A stretch of 64,000 bases of DNA from Streptomyces sp. DH-12 (GCF_002899455.1 NZ_PPFB01000001.1:2108001-2172000), one strand, 5' to 3'. Shown: positions 42,328-51,928, counted from the first letter of the stretch. The notes: generated by a model from the letters alone, not told the origin. Translations and numbers: made by a program.

Positions 42328-42911
42328 CAGCGCAGGTCCGCCGTCGCCTCGGACAGGGCCTGGGCGAAGGCGAGCGCCTGGCGCACCGTCTCCGGGCCGT
42401 CGCCGGCCTCGCTGACACGCAGGCTCAGGTCGTCGGCCGTCGAGCTGCCCGTGTAGCCGTGGTCGGCCTCGCAGTCGGGGTCGCCGCAGGCGGCCGGCTC
42501 CAGGTCGATGCGGGAGACGGCGCCCCAGCCGATGGTGAGCACGATCTCGCGTGGCAGGGCGCCCGGCGTGTACGACTCCGGGTTGGCGACCACGCGGCTG
42601 ACCACGATCGACGAGATCCGGCCGAGCTTGACCGACTCGGTGGACGTGGTGGCGTACGGGGTCGGGGAGGTGCTGTCCGCGGCCTGCTCGTCGGTGTGGC
42701 TGACGATGAAGCGGTTGGCGGTGAGGACGAGCACGGTGACGTGCCGCCGCACCTCGTTCTGGTCGAACGTCGTCTCCTGGTGGACCAGGTACGACCGGAC
42801 GGGCTCGCCGCCCACGGCGGCCTCCACCGCCTCGGCCACGAGAGCCGGGTAGTAACCGCTGCGCTCGATCGCCGCCCGCAGCCCCTGGGTCGTCGTACTG
42901 GTCTTGGCCAT
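42327..42911 (-). CDS. DUF5998 family protein
   Basis: 194 residues, MAKTSTTTQGLRAAIERSGY, then VAEAVEAAVGGEPVRSYLVH and FDQNEVRRHVTVLVLTANRF. The CGDPDCEADHGY segment has two Cys that could bind metal. The C-terminal VRQALAFAQALSEATA helix ends the protein. The family is named only by DUF and is found in actinomycetes near the phosphatase gene. TGA overlaps the next ATG (TGATG). Confidence 0.85.
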   Translation of the reverse strand: MAKTSTTTQGLRAAIERSGYYPALVAEAVEAAVGGEPVRSYLVHQETTFDQNEVRRHVTVLVLTANRFIVSHTDEQAADSTSPTPYATTSTESVKLGRISSIVVSRVVANPESYTPGALPREIVLTIGWGAVSRIDLEPAACGDPDCEADHGYTGSSTADDLSLRVSEAGDGPETVRQALAFAQALSEATADLR

Positions 42912-42961
42912 GTCGCCCATCCTACGGGTGGCCGCCGACTGCGAGGCACCGCTCGCCCCGG

Positions 42962-45844
42962 TCAGTACGCGGGGAGGGTCCGGGGCCCGTGGTCGTCGCG
43001 GGCGGGCGGCGGCGCGAGGCGCACGGAGGCGCTCAGGACGCTCACGCCGTGCGGGGCGACCACGACCGGCTCCAGGGTGACCGCGACCACCTCGGGATGG
43101 TCGTGGACCAGCCGCGACACCCGCAGCATCAGCTCCTCCAGCGCGGGGGTGTCGACGGGCGCCGACCCGCGCCAGCCGAACAGCAGCGGGGCGGTGCGGA
43201 TCGACCGGACCAGCGAGGTGGCGTCCCGGTCGGTCACCGGGATCAGGCGGTGCGCCATGTCGCCCAGCAGCTGGGACGCGGCCCCGGCGAGCCCGAAGGA
43301 CAGCACGGCGCCGGCCGCCGGGTCGATCACCGCGCGGACCACCGTGTCCACCCCGCGCGGGGCCATGCGCTGCACCACCGGGCGCAGCTCCCCCGGGCTG
43401 CCGAACAGCTCGGTCAGCTCGGCGTACGCCCGGCGCAACTGCTCCTCGTCGGCCAGGTCGAGGCGGACGCCGCCCAGGTCGGCGCGGTGCCTGAGGTGCG
43501 GGGCGGTCGCCTTGAGGGCGACCGGATAGCCGAGGGCGCGGGCGGCCTCGGCGGCGGCGTCCGGGGTGGGCGCGGGCAGGGCGCGGTGCACGTGGATGCC
43601 GTAGGCGGCGAGCAGTTCGCAGGTGGCCTCGGCGGTGAGGCTGAGGCCCTGCCCGCGGGCGAGCAGCCCCTCGATGAGGGCGGCGGCGCCCCGCTCGTCG
43701 ATGTCCTCGTACGCGGGCACCTTGCCGGGGTCGGCGGCGTCGCGCCGCCACTGCCCGTACGCCACGGCCTGCGCGAGCGCCCGTACGGCACGCTCGGCGG
43801 CGGGATAGGCGGGGATGAGGTGGGCGTCTTCGGGGGGCGGCGCGGGGGCGGGCGCGCCCTGGTCGTCCGCCTCGGCGCCCTCTTCCGTCGCCGTCCCCGT
43901 CCGGGGCTCCGCGCGCTCCCCCGTGCGCGTGCCGCCGGCCGCCGGGTCCGGACCGGAGGCGGCGGACGGCTGGGGCGCCGTGCTCGTCGCGGCCGACAGG
44001 GCCTCCGCGAGGCCGCCCAGCTCGACGTGGACCACGAGGACCGGCTTGGTCGGCTGCTCGGCGGCGGCCGAGCGCAGCGCCTCGGCCAGGGCCGCGTCGC
44101 CGACCGAGCCCTCGCCCACCGACGGGATGGCGGTCACGACGACGGCGTCGGAGGAGTCGTCGGCCAGCGCGCGGGAGAGCGCCGCGTGGAAGTCCGCCGC
44201 GGAGGCGGCCGTGGTGAGGTCCTGCGGCGGGTGCGGACGCAGGCCCTCGGCGAGGCAGGCGTCGTAGGTGAGCAGGCCCAGGGACTCGGAGTTGCCGAGG
44301 ATCGCCACCCGGGGGCCGGCCGGGAGGGGCTGGCGGGCGAGGAGCAGGCCGGCGTCGACCAGGTCGGTGATGGTGTCCACGCGGATCACCCCGGCCTGGC
44401 GCAGCAGGGCGGAGACGGTGGCGTGCGGCAGCCGGGTCGCGCGGACGGCGTGCCCGCGCGGTCCCGCCCCGTGGCGCGCGCCCTGCACCACGACCAGCGG
44501 TTTCGCCGCTGCGGTGCGGCGGGCGAGGCGGGTGAACTTGCGGGGGTTGCCGATCGACTCCAGGTACATCAGGGCGACGTCGGTGTCGGCGTCCTCGTAC
44601 CAGTACTGCAGGACGTCGTTGCCGGAGACGTCCGCCCGGTTGCCGGAGGAGACGAACGTGGACAGGCCGGTGACGCCGGTGACGCCGCCGCCGCGCCGGT
44701 GCAGCCGGGACAGGAGCGCGACGCCGATGGCGCCGGACTGGGCGAACAGGCCGATGCGGCCCGCGCGGGGCATGTCGGGGGCGAGCGAGGCGTTCAGCCG
44801 CACCTCGGGCGAGGTGTTGATGACGCCGAAGGAGTTCGGTCCGATGATCCGCATGCCGTGGCTGCGGGCCTGCCGGACCAGGGCGCGCTGGCGCTCCCTG
44901 CCCTCGGGGCCGGACTCGGCGTAGCCGGCGGAGACCACGACGAGGCCCTGGACGTCGTGCTCGCCGCACTCGGCGACCACCTCGGGGACCCGCTCGGCGG
45001 GCACCGCGACGACCGCGAGGTCCACGGGCCCGTCGATGTCGCGCACCGAGCGGAAGGCGGGGACGCCGTCGAGTTCCTTCCGCCCCTCCGGCAGCGCCCC
45101 GTTCACGGCGTACAGGCGGCCGGTGAAGCCGCCGTCGCGGATGTTGTCGAGGATGCTGCGTCCGACGCCGCCGGGTGCGCGGCCGGTGCCGATGACGGCG
45201 ACCGCGCCGGGGGCGAGCAGCCGCTGCACCGAACGTGCCTCCGCGCGCTGCTCGCGCGCGTACTGCACGGCCAGGGAGCGGTCGGTGGGTTCGAGGCCGA
45301 ACTCCAGGCGCACCACGCCGTCCTCGAAGCTGCGCTTCTGGGTGTACCCGGCGTCGGTGAACACCTTGATCATCTTGGTGTTGGCGGGCAGCACCTCGGC
45401 GGCGAACCGGCGGATGCCGCGCTCGCGGGCGACGGCGGCGATGTGCTCCAGCAGGGCGGAGGCGACGCCCCGGCCCTGGTGGGCGTCCTGCACCAGGAAG
45501 GCGACCTCGGCCTCGTCGGCCGCGCCGGTCGCGGGCCGCCCGCCGGCGTCGATGCGGTCGTAGCGCACGGTGCCGATGAACTCGTCGCCGATGGCCGCCG
45601 CGAGCCCGACCCGGTCCACGAAGTCGTGGTGGGTGAAGCGGTGGACGTCCTTGGCGGACAGCCGCGGGTAGGGCGCGAAGAAGCGGTAGTACTTCGACTC
45701 GTCGGAGACCTGCTCGTAGAAGCTGACCAGGCGCTCGGCGTCGTCGGCGGTGATGGGGCGGATGCGTGCGGTGCCGCCGTCGCGCAGCACCACGTCGGCC
45801 TCCCAGTGGGCGGGGTACTCGTGGCGGTCCGACGAGGTCTGCAT
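42962..45844 (-). CDS. PatA-type protein acetyltransferase with GNAT and acyl-CoA-synthetase-like domains
   Basis: 960 residues. The N-terminal GNAT domain (about residues 15-185) has LVQDAHQGRGVASALLEHIA, the acetyl-CoA motif. An NDP-forming acyl-CoA-synthetase-like region follows: ARSVQRLLAPGAVAVIGTGR, IIGPNSFGVINTSPEVRLN, GLFAQSGAIGVALLSRLHR, and the ATP-grasp part YGIHVHRALPAPTPDAAAE with LALKATAPHLRHR-type residues (here VALKATAPH). In S. lividans PatA the GNAT is N-terminal, the reverse of Salmonella Pat, as here. Such enzymes acetylate and switch off acetyl-CoA synthetase. An insert of 80-90 residues near residue 630 is low-complexity. Confidence 0.88.
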   Translation of the reverse strand: MQTSSDRHEYPAHWEADVVLRDGGTARIRPITADDAERLVSFYEQVSDESKYYRFFAPYPRLSAKDVHRFTHHDFVDRVGLAAAIGDEFIGTVRYDRIDAGGRPATGAADEAEVAFLVQDAHQGRGVASALLEHIAAVARERGIRRFAAEVLPANTKMIKVFTDAGYTQKRSFEDGVVRLEFGLEPTDRSLAVQYAREQRAEARSVQRLLAPGAVAVIGTGRAPGGVGRSILDNIRDGGFTGRLYAVNGALPEGRKELDGVPAFRSVRDIDGPVDLAVVAVPAERVPEVVAECGEHDVQGLVVVSAGYAESGPEGRERQRALVRQARSHGMRIIGPNSFGVINTSPEVRLNASLAPDMPRAGRIGLFAQSGAIGVALLSRLHRRGGGVTGVTGLSTFVSSGNRADVSGNDVLQYWYEDADTDVALMYLESIGNPRKFTRLARRTAAAKPLVVVQGARHGAGPRGHAVRATRLPHATVSALLRQAGVIRVDTITDLVDAGLLLARQPLPAGPRVAILGNSESLGLLTYDACLAEGLRPHPPQDLTTAASAADFHAALSRALADDSSDAVVVTAIPSVGEGSVGDAALAEALRSAAAEQPTKPVLVVHVELGGLAEALSAATSTAPQPSAASGPDPAAGGTRTGERAEPRTGTATEEGAEADDQGAPAPAPPPEDAHLIPAYPAAERAVRALAQAVAYGQWRRDAADPGKVPAYEDIDERGAAALIEGLLARGQGLSLTAEATCELLAAYGIHVHRALPAPTPDAAAEAARALGYPVALKATAPHLRHRADLGGVRLDLADEEQLRRAYAELTELFGSPGELRPVVQRMAPRGVDTVVRAVIDPAAGAVLSFGLAGAASQLLGDMAHRLIPVTDRDATSLVRSIRTAPLLFGWRGSAPVDTPALEELMLRVSRLVHDHPEVVAVTLEPVVVAPHGVSVLSASVRLAPPPARDDHGPRTLPAY

Positions 45845-46021
45845 GGGCCCCAGAGTACGGCTCGCGTCCGACAGCGGTGCGAGGCAGTCTGTGGTGGACG
45901 GCTGCCGGGCCGAGGCCGCGGCCCGGCGGCCGCCGGAGCCGTCCCGGACGCCGCTCCGGGCTCGCGTCCACGGTATGGAAGACTGGTCTAGACAACCCTG
46001 AACAGCGAAGGGCAGCAACAC

Positions 46022-46303
46022 ATGGCTGAGCGCCGCGTCAACGTCGGCTGGGCCGAGGGTCTCCACGCCCGCCCCGCCTCCATCTTCGTCCGAGCCGCCA
46101 CGGCCGCAGGCGTCCCGGTGACGATCGCCAAGGCCGGGGGCACCCCTGTCAACGCGGCCTCGATGCTGGCCGTCCTGGGCCTGGGCGCCCAGGGCGGTGA
46201 GGAGATCGTCCTCGCCTCCGACGCCGAGGGTGCGGACGCCGCCCTGGACCGTCTGGCGAAGCTGGTCGCCGAGGGCCTCGAGGAACTCCCCGAGACCGTC
46301 TGA
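46022..46303 (+). CDS. ptsH: Phosphocarrier protein HPr
   Basis: 93 residues. The phospho-His lies in GWAEGLHARPASIFVRAATA (about residue 15) and the regulatory Ser region is in GGTPVNAASMLAVLGLGAQG (about residue 46-48). HPr passes phosphate from enzyme I to sugar EIIA domains of the PTS. Single-gene unit with a terminator right after. Divergent from the patA gene (177-base gap). Confidence 0.96.
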   Translation: MAERRVNVGWAEGLHARPASIFVRAATAAGVPVTIAKAGGTPVNAASMLAVLGLGAQGGEEIVLASDAEGADAALDRLAKLVAEGLEELPETV

Positions 46304-46337
46304 ATCCGCATTTCCGCACGCGACGGCCGTGCGACTC

Positions 46338-46372
46338 GGAAAGGCCCGTCCGGACCCCGGACGGGCCTTTCC
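46338..46372 (+). terminator. Rho-independent terminator of ptsH
   Basis: 16-bp perfect stem (46338-46353 with 46357-46372), 3-base loop, followed by TTTTCC. The best classical terminator in the window. Confidence 0.92.
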
Positions 46373-46443
46373 TTTTCCTCTTTCCATTTCCGGGCAGCCG
46401 AAAAAAGCCCCCCTGCGCACCCTCTTTTTGTACGGGTCCCGTG

Positions 46444-47148
46444 TTAAGGGCGCAGGCTCGGCATGTGTACGGGATGTTGCGCGTTCCTCACACGGTCCGT
46501 GCGGACGGACCGCTCGGCGCCGGAACCGAACCGGAGCCGGTGGCCGGCGTTCGCCTGCTCGGTGTGCACCCCGGTGAGGGTCCGCGCCCGCTCGCCGTCG
46601 CCGCGGGCCACGGCGTCCACGATCGCGCCGTGCTCCGCCCAGCAGGCCACCGGGTCGGCCGGCCCGTCGACCGCGTACATCCAGGCGATCTTGTGCCTGA
46701 GCTGGGTCAGCATCGACGTCAGCGCCGGGCTGCCGGAGGCCTGGGCGAGCGTCTCGTGGAACCAGCCGCCCAGTGAGCGCAGATCGTCGCTGCTGCCCTG
46801 ACGTGCGCGTTCCTGCCCCAGCCTGACCAGGCCCCGCAGCACCTTCAGATGCGCGTCGGTGCGCCGCTGGGCCGCCCGCAGGGCGCTGAGGGGCTCCAGG
46901 AGCCGGCGCATCTCCAGCAGGTCGGCGGCCTCCTGCTCGGTGGGCTCCGCCACGCACGCGCCCGCGTGCCGCCGGGTCACCACGAAGCCCTCGGCCTCCA
47001 GCGTGCGCAGGGCCTCGCGGACGGGGACGCGGGAGACCCCGTAGCGGCGGGCGAGCAGTTCCTCGGTGAGCCGGCTCCCGCGCCCGTGGACACCGGCGAC
47101 GATGTCGTCCCGGATCGCCGTGCACACCGAGTGCGCGGGAATACGCAT
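46444..47148 (-). CDS. GntR-family (FCD) transcription regulator
   Basis: 234 residues. GntR winged helix: IRDDIVAGVHGRGSRLTEEL and RRYGVSRVPVREALRTLEAE at residues 11-60. The FCD sensor domain (about 80-215) has LLEMRRLLEPLSALRAAQRR, LGGWFHETLAQASGSPALTS and AEHGAIVDAVARGDGERART, giving the metal-binding Asp/His positions. Members sense organic acids. GGAGG site eight bases before ATG 47148. No clear target gene adjacent. Confidence 0.9.
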   Translation of the reverse strand: MRIPAHSVCTAIRDDIVAGVHGRGSRLTEELLARRYGVSRVPVREALRTLEAEGFVVTRRHAGACVAEPTEQEAADLLEMRRLLEPLSALRAAQRRTDAHLKVLRGLVRLGQERARQGSSDDLRSLGGWFHETLAQASGSPALTSMLTQLRHKIAWMYAVDGPADPVACWAEHGAIVDAVARGDGERARTLTGVHTEQANAGHRLRFGSGAERSVRTDRVRNAQHPVHMPSLRP

Positions 47149-47302
47149 GACCGACCTCCGGATCAATTCCCGTGGAACGTCGACGATTGACGTCCGTTCG
47201 TGACTCTATTGCAATCGGCGGAGATTTCCGACGGCGGACCGGAATTCCTCCATGATTTTCGGACGGAGGGCGCCGGGACGGATGCGCCCCGGAACGGCGA
47301 AA

Positions 47303-47327
47303 GCCCCGGCTCGCGGAGAGCCGGGGC
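47303..47327 (-). terminator. Terminator after the M23 peptidase gene
   Basis: 10-bp perfect G+C stem (47303-47312 with 47318-47327) with 5-base loop, followed on the minus strand by TTTCG. Located 23 bases past the peptidase stop. Confidence 0.8.
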
Positions 47328-47349
47328 CCGAGGGCGTGACGGGCGCGCC

Positions 47350-48123
47350 TCAGATGTTCACGCCGTGCGACCGGAGGTAGGCGACCGGGTCGAGGTCGGA
47401 GCCGTACTCGGCGGACGTGCGGGCCTCGAAGTGGAGGTGGGCGCCGGTGACGTTGCCCGTGGCGCCGGAAAAACCGATCTGCTGGCCGGCGGCGACCTCC
47501 TGCCCCACCGACACGGCGATCGACGACAGGTGCGCGTACTGGGTGTACGTGCCGTCGTGCATCTTGATGACGACCTGATTGCCGTACGCGCCGCCCCAGC
47601 CGGCCTCGACGACGGTGCCGACGCCCACGGACTGGACGGGCGTGCCGCTCGCGGCGTGGAAGTCGATCCCGGTGTGGCTGCCGGACGACCAGATGGCGCC
47701 GCCGCTCCGGTAGGCGGTCGAGACGTACGAGCCGGGGATCGGGGAGACGAAGGTGTTGAGCCGCTTGCGCTCGGCCTCGCGGGCGGCGCGCTCCTTCGCG
47801 GCACGGGCCTTCTCCGCCTCCTCGGCGGCCCGCTCGCGCGCCGCCTCCTCGGCGGCCTTGCGCGCGGCCGCCTCGGCCGCCACGCGGGCGGCCTCGTGCT
47901 GGGCGGCGGCCTGGGCGTCGATGCGGTCGGCGATCACGTCGCCCAGGGTGACGACTGGGGTGAGGCCGGTCTGTGCCGCGGCCGGTTCGGCGGCGAGCGC
48001 GGGGGCCGCGAGGGAGCCGACGACGCCGGTGCCCGCGAGGGCCGCGACGCCCGCGGCGCGGGCGGAACCGCGCTGGACGCGGCTGGGACGACGGTGCTTC
48101 CCGGTGGCGCGGGTGAACGCCAT
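47350..48123 (-). CDS. Secreted M23-family (LytM-type) peptidase
   Basis: 257 residues. Signal peptide with RGSARAAGVAALAGTGVVGS and an ALA-AE cleavage region (about residue 44). An Ala/Glu/Arg-rich coiled coil follows at about 70-120, and then the M23 domain: GIDFHAASGTPVQSVGVGTV (first zinc His), YAHLSSIAVSVGQEVAAGQQ and GAHLHFEARTS (HLH). The domain cuts peptidoglycan peptide cross-links. The upstream ydaO riboswitch links its expression to c-di-AMP. Confidence 0.93.
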   Translation of the reverse strand: MAFTRATGKHRRPSRVQRGSARAAGVAALAGTGVVGSLAAPALAAEPAAAQTGLTPVVTLGDVIADRIDAQAAAQHEAARVAAEAAARKAAEEAARERAAEEAEKARAAKERAAREAERKRLNTFVSPIPGSYVSTAYRSGGAIWSSGSHTGIDFHAASGTPVQSVGVGTVVEAGWGGAYGNQVVIKMHDGTYTQYAHLSSIAVSVGQEVAAGQQIGFSGATGNVTGAHLHFEARTSAEYGSDLDPVAYLRSHGVNI

Positions 48124-48139
48124 GTACAGGCTGGTCCTT

Positions 48140-48275
48140 TCCTTCCCTCTCGCCTACCGGGTTAGCTGACGGGTTCGGAGCAGGAAGGTCTCCTACGGAC
48201 CCCCTCGCGACACGCGCGGGCGTCCGATTCACCCCAGGGATCTCATGTGGGTCCCCGGCTCCCCTGGCTCGCGCC
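48140..48275 (-). promoter_or_regulatory. ydaO-type c-di-AMP riboswitch in the M23 peptidase leader
   Basis: On the minus strand the leader contains CGTCAGCTAACCCGGTAGGC (48171 to 48152), the most conserved ydaO signature, preceded by GGGGTGAATC (48235 to 48226) and the GGGGAGCCGGGG upstream part. A GGAAGGAAAGGA follows it near the ribosome site. Class and element order match the Rfam ydaO-yuaA family. In S. coelicolor, cell-wall hydrolase genes (rpfA, M23) use this riboswitch, which turns expression down when c-di-AMP is high. Outer bounds are approximate. Confidence 0.93.
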
Positions 48276-48446
48276 GTACGGGGACTCGGCGATGGCTGTC
48301 CGGTGCCGCGGGTGCGGCGCACTGCCCGACGAACAGCCCGCACGAAGCTAAACGGGACGTCGCGCGATCCCCAAACGATTCCCGCGTTTTGTAGCGCATA
48401 CCACAGGGCAGACAGGCAACCTCCGCCCCAATTCGGGCATAAGGGA

Positions 48447-48474
48447 GCCCCGGTGGCGTCGCCGTCACCGGGGC
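48447..48474. terminator. Hairpin between the M16 operon and the riboswitch leader
   Basis: GCCCCGGTG and CACCGGGGC arms (48447-48455 with 48466-48474), placed 30 bases past the M16 gene stop. It may serve as the M16 operon terminator. Confidence 0.65.
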
Positions 48475-48503
48475 CTTTCACGCGCGCGTGTGCGGCGGTT
48501 GCC

Positions 48504-49892
48504 CTACTCGGCCGTCACGACGGTGACTTCGCCGATCCCGAGCGCCTCCACGGGCGCCTTGATCTGCGCCGCGTCACCGACGAGCACGGTGACGAGACGG
48601 TCCACCGGGAAGGCGTTCACGACGGCTGCCGTGGCCTCCACGGTGCCGGTCGCGGCCAACTGCCGGTACAGATCGGCCTGGTAATGGTCCGGCAGGTGCT
48701 GCTCGACCTGGTCGGCCAGCGTGCTCGCGACGGCCGCGGCGGTCTCGTACTTGAGCGGCGCCACGCCCACCAGGTTCTGCACGGCGACGTCGCGCTCCTC
48801 GTCGGTGAGGCCCTCGGCGGCCAGCGTGCGCAGCACGGTCCACAGGTCGTCCAGCGCCGGACCGGTGTTGGGGGTGTCGACGGAGCCGCTGATGGCCAGC
48901 ATCGACGCGCCCGTGCCGTCCGGGGCGGACCGCAGCACCTGGCCGAACGCCCGGACGCCGTAGGTGTATCCCTTCTCCTCGCGCAGGACGCGGTCCAGGC
49001 GCGAGGTGAGGGTGCCGCCGAGGCAGTACGTGCCGAGCACCTGCGCGGGCCACACCCGGTCGTGCCGGTCCGGGCCGACACGGCCGATCAGCAGCTGCGT
49101 CTGGACGGCGCCGGGCCGGTCCACGATGACCACGCGGCCGGTGTCGTCCGCGACCACCGGCGGCACCGGCCGCGGCTGGGCCTGCGAGCCCGTCCAGGCG
49201 CCCAGGGTGTCGGCGAGCAGCGCGTCCAGGTCGACGCCGGTGAGGTCGCCGACCACCACGGCGGTCGCCGTGGCCGGGCGGACGTGCTTCTCGTAGAAGC
49301 CGCGCACGGCCGCGGAGTCGATGCGCGCGACGGTCTCCTCGGTGCCCTGACGCGGGCGCGACATGCGCGAACTCGCCGGGAACAGCTCCTTGGAGAGCTC
49401 CTTCGCGGCGCGGCGGGACGGGCTCGCCAGCTCGTGCGGGATCTCGTCGAGGCGGTTGCGGACCAGTCGCTCGATCTCGCTGTCGGCGAAGGCGGGCGCG
49501 CGCAGGGCGTCGGCGACCAGACCGAGCCCCTTGGCCAGCCGCGAGGCCGGCACCTCGAGGCTGAGGCGGACGCCGGGGTGGTCGGCGTGCGCGTCCAGAG
49601 TGGCGCCGCAGCGCTCCAGCTCGGCGGCGAACTCCTCGGCGGTGTGCTTGTCGGTGCCCTCGGAGAAGGCGCGCGCCATGATCGTGGCGACGCCGTCGAG
49701 GTCCTCCGGCTCCGCGTCCAGGGGGGCGTCGAGGACCACCTCGACGGCGACGACCTGCTGGCCGGGGCGGTGGCAGCGCAGCACGGTCAGGCCGTTGTCG
49801 AGGCCACCGCGCTCGGGGGCCGGGAAGGCCCAGGGCTTGGCCTCGCCCGCCTGCGGCCGGGGGTGGAACTCCATCGTGGCGAGCTCGGTCAC
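48504..49892 (-). CDS. M16-family peptidase subunit lacking the zinc motif
   Basis: 462 residues. M16 fold without HXXEH: the position is occupied by LDGVATIMARAFSEGTDKHT. It keeps the C-terminal Arg/Tyr pair in TSRLDRVLREEKGYTYGVRA, used in substrate binding. In two-gene M16B systems one subunit supplies zinc and the other the Arg/Tyr pair, forming a heterodimer. GTG start overlaps the upstream partner stop (GTGA). Confidence 0.88.
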   Translation of the reverse strand: MTELATMEFHPRPQAGEAKPWAFPAPERGGLDNGLTVLRCHRPGQQVVAVEVVLDAPLDAEPEDLDGVATIMARAFSEGTDKHTAEEFAAELERCGATLDAHADHPGVRLSLEVPASRLAKGLGLVADALRAPAFADSEIERLVRNRLDEIPHELASPSRRAAKELSKELFPASSRMSRPRQGTEETVARIDSAAVRGFYEKHVRPATATAVVVGDLTGVDLDALLADTLGAWTGSQAQPRPVPPVVADDTGRVVIVDRPGAVQTQLLIGRVGPDRHDRVWPAQVLGTYCLGGTLTSRLDRVLREEKGYTYGVRAFGQVLRSAPDGTGASMLAISGSVDTPNTGPALDDLWTVLRTLAAEGLTDEERDVAVQNLVGVAPLKYETAAAVASTLADQVEQHLPDHYQADLYRQLAATGTVEATAAVVNAFPVDRLVTVLVGDAAQIKAPVEALGIGEVTVVTAE

Positions 49893-51283
49893 TTCGCCGT
49901 CTCCTCGTCGTCGTCGGCGCCGGCACCAACTGCGGCGGCTGCGGCTTCCTCGGTCTCGTCGGCGGCGTCCTCGGCCGCCGGGGCGACGGGCTCGTAGACG
50001 AGCACCGCGCGGTTGTCGGGCCGCAGACGGGCCTTGGCGACCTCCTGGACCTCCTCGGCGGTCACCTCCAGGACGCGGCTCACGGCGGTCAGGGCGAGCT
50101 GGGGATCGCCGAACAGCACGGCGTAGCGGCAGAGTTCGTCGGCGCGGCCGGCGACCGTGCCGAGCCTGTCGAGCCACTCGCGCTCCAGCTGGGCCTGGGC
50201 GCGCTCCATCTCCTCGGCGGTGGGGCCCTCCTCGGCGAAGCGGGCGAGCTCCTCGTCGATGGCGGCCTCGATGACGGGCACCTCGACGTCGCCGGACGTC
50301 TTGACGTCCAGCCAGCCCAGGGACGGCGCCCCGGCCAGCCGCAGCAGGCCGAACCCGGCGGTCACGGCCGTACGGTCGCGCCGCACCAGGCGGTTGTAGA
50401 GCCGCGAGGACTCGCCGCCGCCGAGGACGGTGAGCGCCAGGTCGGCCGCGTCGCACGCGCGCGTGCCGTCCTCCGGGAGCCGGTAGGCGGCCATCAGCGC
50501 CCGCGCGGGGACCTCCTCCTCGACGACCTCGCGCAGCTCCTCGCCGATGACGTCGGGCAGCGAGCCGTCGCGCGGGGCGGGCTTGCCGTCGTGCGACGGG
50601 ATGGAGCCGAAGTACTTCTCGATCCAGGCGAGCGTCTGCTCCGGGTCGATGTCGCCGACCACGGAGAGCACGGCGTTGTTCGGCGCGTAGTAGGTGCGGA
50701 AGAACTGGCGGGCGTCCTCCAGGGTCGCCGCGTCCAGGTCCGCCATCGACCCGATCGGGGTGTGGTGGTAGGGGTGGCCCTCCGGGTAGGCGAGGGCGGT
50801 GAGCTTCTCGAAGGCGGTGCCGTAGGGGACGTTGTCGTACCGCTGACGGCGCTCGTTCTTCACCACGTCCCGCTGGTTCTCCATGGACTCCTCGTCCAGG
50901 GCGGTCAGCAGGGAGCCCATGCGGTCGGCCTCCAGCCAGAGGGCGAGCTCCAGCTGGTGGGCGGGCATGGTCTCGAAGTAGTTGGTGCGCTCGAAGCTCG
51001 TCGTGCCGTTGAGCGAGCCGCCGGCGCCCTGCACCAGTTCGAAGTGGCCGTTGCCCTTCACCTGGGCGGACCCCTGGAACATCAGGTGCTCGAAAAGGTG
51101 AGCCAGGCCGGTGCGGCCCTCGACCTCGTGGCGTGAGCCGACGTCGTACCAGAGGCACACCGCGGCGACCGGGGTCAGGTGGTCCTCGGAGAGCACCACG
51201 CGCAGGCCGTTGGCCAGGCGGTGTTCGGTCGCTGTCAGGCCCCCGGAGCCTGCCTGGGCTGTGGCCGTGTGACCCATGGGCAT
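49889..51283 (-). CDS. M16-family zinc peptidase, catalytic subunit
   Basis: 464 residues. [20 protein letters not shown] (HXXEH, about residue 55) followed by Glu further on in [17 protein letters not shown]. The N-terminal half is the M16 catalytic domain and the C-terminal part is Ala/Glu-rich. It degrades small proteins or peptides in the cytoplasm. First gene of the pair. The start is ATG 51283 ([10 protein letters not shown]) after GAAGGGA; the Met two codons downstream (51277) is also possible. Confidence 0.9.
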   Translation of the reverse strand: MPMGHTATAQAGSGGLTATEHRLANGLRVVLSEDHLTPVAAVCLWYDVGSRHEVEGRTGLAHLFEHLMFQGSAQVKGNGHFELVQGAGGSLNGTTSFERTNYFETMPAHQLELALWLEADRMGSLLTALDEESMENQRDVVKNERRQRYDNVPYGTAFEKLTALAYPEGHPYHHTPIGSMADLDAATLEDARQFFRTYYAPNNAVLSVVGDIDPEQTLAWIEKYFGSIPSHDGKPAPRDGSLPDVIGEELREVVEEEVPARALMAAYRLPEDGTRACDAADLALTVLGGGESSRLYNRLVRRDRTAVTAGFGLLRLAGAPSLGWLDVKTSGDVEVPVIEAAIDEELARFAEEGPTAEEMERAQAQLEREWLDRLGTVAGRADELCRYAVLFGDPQLALTAVSRVLEVTAEEVQEVAKARLRPDNRAVLVYEPVAPAAEDAADETEEAAAAAVGAGADDDEETAK

Positions 51284-51928
51284 GTACGTCCCTTCGATCG
51301 CGGAGGCGGTCGTCGTCGACACCGCCGTTTCTGCCGGTCCTGCCACTGTATGCAAGCGTGTGAGGGGTCGGCGGAGTTCCCGGGCCGGGCGGCTACGCCG
51401 AGAGCGAGAACCTGGTGGGGCGGGTGGTGCGGGAGCGGGTGGAGCCTACGGCGCGTGACGCGGGGTGCGCGCGGGGTCGCCCTCTCGGGCGCGCTGCCGT
51501 GCGCGGTTGCGCGCTGCGGGGACGCGGTGGACGGAGGGCGCACGCCGGGTGCGTGTCGGGGGCCCCGTACCGGCCGTGGGGGGCCGCGCGGAGTCCCGGG
51601 CGGAGCCCCTCCCGTCGCCCGGGAGGGGCTCCCCGGCCGTACAGGACGCCCGGGCGGGACCGCCCCCGTCCGGGCGCCGGGAGGCACGCCCCGAACCGCC
51701 GAGGCCCGCGGTCGCAGGCGCCGGCCGACCGCCCGCGACGACGCGGACGGCGGGCCGCGGGGCCACCCCCCGGAGCGCGCGGCGGCGGCGGCGCGTAGCC
51801 TGCTCGCGCCGCCGTACCGCGCCGAACCGGGCGGCAGGACCCTGGTCCTGGTCCCTCTCTGTCAGTGCGAAGGTCCACAATGGTCCGCGTCAGATCCCGT
51901 CCCACGCTTCAGCAAGGAGCCGGCAGCG
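51284..51928. other. Long GC-rich spacer between the M16 operon and parC
   Basis: 645 bases. Very high G+C from about 51400 to 51800, with open frames of low-complexity Arg/Gly/Pro composition only. I see no family, ribosome site or RNA gene. The parC promoter should be in the last 100 bases (the CTGTCAGTGCG region near 51858). Confidence 0.45.

Noticed and set aside
42962..48481. A 1839-codon minus-strand frame running through ptsH, GntR and the M23 gene
   Set aside because: Only the part up to Met 45844 (PatA) has family motifs; the rest is a GC-driven shadow, and ptsH and others are clear in other frames.
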